Shown here one piece after another: positions 5,609 to 7,349 of a stretch of 7,349 nt of DNA. The position numbers were made by a program, and so were the translations under genes. The notes under the pieces are model-generated. The model was not told the origin of the DNA and made no database searches. It worked only from the letters and a program-made list of their open reading frames with translations. Source of the DNA: Calditrichia bacterium (GTDB lineage: Bacteria > Calditrichota > Calditrichia > Calditrichales > Calditrichaceae); contig JALWEA010000545.1 of the NCBI GenBank assembly GCA_027039465.1, positions 1 through 7,349 on the forward strand, written 5' to 3'. Numbering within the stretch: position 1 is the first letter of the stretch; each line of letters opens with the position of its first letter.

Positions 5609-5920
5609 AATTTCGGAATTATTCAGCGTGTATTGGTTTAGGAATGAAGGGCTGCTAAGAAACGTTATTCGTTATTCGTATATCCGTTAATCGGAAGTTG
5701 AGGTTTGTTGGATTGGTGGCCAGTCTGTCCCGATTCTCAGGGCCATTCGAGGCATGGTTACGGAGCCTGGAGCCGTGAACTATTGCATGTCTGCGCGGAT
5801 AGGTATGATTTTGATAATCCGTAATATCACGTCCTATTTTCCAACTAATAATTGCTTCCTTTTAATTTTATCTTCAAATTACGTTTTTATTATTTAAAGC
5901 CGCGGCGAATTGAAGCAAGA
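5609..5920. other. Gene-free intergenic region with a GC-richer patch and tandem heptamers
   Basis: No credible reading frame is seen on either strand in these 312 bases. A near-tandem CGTTATT, CGTTATT, CGTATAT lies at 5663-5683. A patch at about 5705-5810 is visibly more GC-rich than the surrounding intergenic DNA. It includes GGAGCC twice in close succession and a weak ACGG/CCGT stem around it. An AT-rich run from about 5830 to 5895 probably holds the promoter of the next gene, but no box pair is clear. No terminator for the preceding operon is evident. Confidence 0.4.
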
Positions 5921-7349
5921 ATGGGTAATTCCGTGAAAATTTCCATCACAATAATATTACTGGTCGGATTCTTTTTAATGGCGCAACAGGCACGGGCATG
6001 GTCATTAAGCGCCGAAGATTCCTTAAAATCGGCCCGGGATTCTGTTGCCACGGATTCAACCAGGATTAAGCCTGCGCCGGCAGAACCTTTGTTAAAGCAA
6101 TGGGCTGCGCAATCTCCTTTTCCCGCCTTCCCAAGGGATAGCTTATTAAAAAATTATTATCGATTTAATGATTTGCTGCTTTTGAATTACACCGGCCTGA
6201 CGGATGTTTTTCGTAATGCGCCGGATATGCAAGCTTTCGATTTTTTGGAAATGGGCCTGCCGCGTTTTACGTCCGATTTGCATTTGTGGCCGCAACAAAC
6301 CCGTTTTTATTGGGACGATTTTGAAGTGAACGATCCCATTACGGGTATGTTCAGCACGAGACTTTTATTTCCGGACGCTTTGCAGCAAGCCGCGACGTTT
6401 GCCTGGCAGCCGATGGCCCTGTACACCGGTCAGCCGGAGACATCGGGCCGCATCGGATTGTATTCCCGCATGATTTTAAAAGAAAAACCTTACACCCGCC
6501 TGATGTACCGCGAGGGAGATTTCGGCTACACGGATTTGGACATTACATTTGCCCGTTTTTTGGATAGCCGCACGGCCGTGCAATTGGGCGGCGTCAATCG
6601 CGATTATTCTCCGAACGGCTATCGCGGAACGCATTATCGGGGGCTATTGACGCGGGAAATCAGTCGTCATCTGGTTGGGCGGTTTTTTTACCGCAAGAGC
6701 AGTGAAAATGTCACGTTTCGCGATGTGTACGGGACGGAGTTTGGCGTTTTTCGCTATAATGAAGTATGGGAATTGTTTCGGGCAGAATTGCTGCATTTAA
6801 ATGATGCGCGCCATATCGACTGGCAAATCCGCGCTCTGTTTAACGATTCGCGGCGCTCGTATCGATTCAGTACTTTAGACCAGCGCACGAAATTACGTTT
6901 CGATCGTTTGGTTGTGCAGGGCATTTACAATCGTCCGTGGAAATTCGGTGCCTTAAATATGCTGGTGGAAAGCGGACAAAATAAAATTTGGGGCAATGTT
7001 TTCGATCGCAAGTACACCGATAGTTATCTTAATTTAAAAAGCGCTGCCCGTTTTCGCCTGCCCGATTCGCTGCGATTAACCGCGGCTTTAAATCTGAATG
7101 CACAATGGGGCCAGCCCTGGCAATTGAATCCGGCGCTTTATTTGAACTGGCAAAATAACGCTTTGGACGTGCAACTAAGCGCCGAACAGTCCGGCCGTTT
7201 TCCCTGCGCCGATGAGCGATTTTTCAATTTTAACGGCATTGGCGCCAATCGAAAAATTGCTCCGGAGCGGCATCGGGAACTGCGCGGCGGGCTGCTCTGG
7301 AAAACGTTTCCCTGGAATCATAATCGGTTGGCTTTGGTGTACCATCACA
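5921..7349 (+). CDS. Large exported outer-membrane protein with a degenerate TonB-plug-like region (partial, 3' end outside window)
   Basis: The frame is open for 476 codons from ATG 5921 to the right edge. A signal peptide is clear: a short basic start, a hydrophobic core at residues 7-20 and likely cleavage after ARA at 26. A low-complexity Ser/Asp/Ala/Pro linker (about 30-58) follows. Residues about 89-153 resemble a degenerate TonB-dependent receptor plug: TDVFRNAPDM, then FYWDDFEVNDPITG in the place of the usual vDGvplndp, then LLFPDAL. From about 175 on, alternating aromatic strands (GRIGLYSRMIL, FFYRKSSENV, NPALYLNWQN) look like a large barrel. The TonB box and usual plug glycines are not obvious, so it may be a porin-like or TonB-receptor-like protein rather than a true transporter. 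GTG 5933 is an alternative start. Ribosome binding is weak (GAAGCAAGA). Confidence 0.75.
   Translation, partial: MGNSVKISITIILLVGFFLMAQQARAWSLSAEDSLKSARDSVATDSTRIKPAPAEPLLKQWAAQSPFPAFPRDSLLKNYYRFNDLLLLNYTGLTDVFRNAPDMQAFDFLEMGLPRFTSDLHLWPQQTRFYWDDFEVNDPITGMFSTRLLFPDALQQAATFAWQPMALYTGQPETSGRIGLYSRMILKEKPYTRLMYREGDFGYTDLDITFARFLDSRTAVQLGGVNRDYSPNGYRGTHYRGLLTREISRHLVGRFFYRKSSENVTFRDVYGTEFGVFRYNEVWELFRAELLHLNDARHIDWQIRALFNDSRRSYRFSTLDQRTKLRFDRLVVQGIYNRPWKFGALNMLVESGQNKIWGNVFDRKYTDSYLNLKSAARFRLPDSLRLTAALNLNAQWGQPWQLNPALYLNWQNNALDVQLSAEQSGRFPCADERFFNFNGIGANRKIAPERHRELRGGLLWKTFPWNHNRLALVYHH

Overview
The window reads as a piece of chromosome from a Gram-negative bacterium. Three reading frames look like outer-membrane beta-barrel proteins, and there is a phosphoheptose isomerase of the kind that feeds lipopolysaccharide or glycan synthesis. 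Intergenic DNA is AT-rich, and several genes have good Shine-Dalgarno sites (for example AAAGGTGA, AGGAGA and GAGGAAGG), which argues against a typical Bacteroidetes. The style of the barrel proteins would fit the wider FCB/Calditrichota group. That placement is inference from gene style only.

Layout. Positions 3-452 (+) hold the C-terminal end of an Omp85/patatin-type outer-membrane barrel whose start lies outside the window. Positions 520-930 (+) hold what looks like an N-terminally truncated remnant of an Rpn/transposase_31-type nuclease. A minus-strand block follows. Read in its own direction it contains an uncharacterised 129-aa protein (2969-2580), a strong terminator-like hairpin (2557-2528), a 71-aa five-cysteine protein (2496-2281) and mutY, the adenine DNA glycosylase (2204-1068). 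A long AT-rich intergenic stretch separates this block from gmhA (3355-3918, +), which stands alone.

Positions 4235-5608 (+) form a tight three-gene operon: a small XRE-family regulator, an integral membrane protein with about eight predicted membrane segments, and a small exported protein that looks like an eight-stranded outer-membrane barrel. The first two genes overlap by 4 bases and the last two by 11. Upstream is a well-formed TTGACA promoter embedded in a 12-bp perfect direct repeat with a 21-bp period, a plausible operator for autoregulation by the XRE protein. The operon would join a cytoplasmic sensor/regulator, an inner-membrane protein and an outer-membrane protein. It is the best candidate in the window for an undescribed system.

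After a gene-free stretch of about 310 bases, positions 5921-7349 (+) hold the first 476 codons of a large exported protein. It has a signal peptide, a degenerate TonB-plug-like region and a long beta-rich barrel-like region, and it continues past the right edge. No rRNA, tRNA, CRISPR array or intact insertion sequence was recognised.
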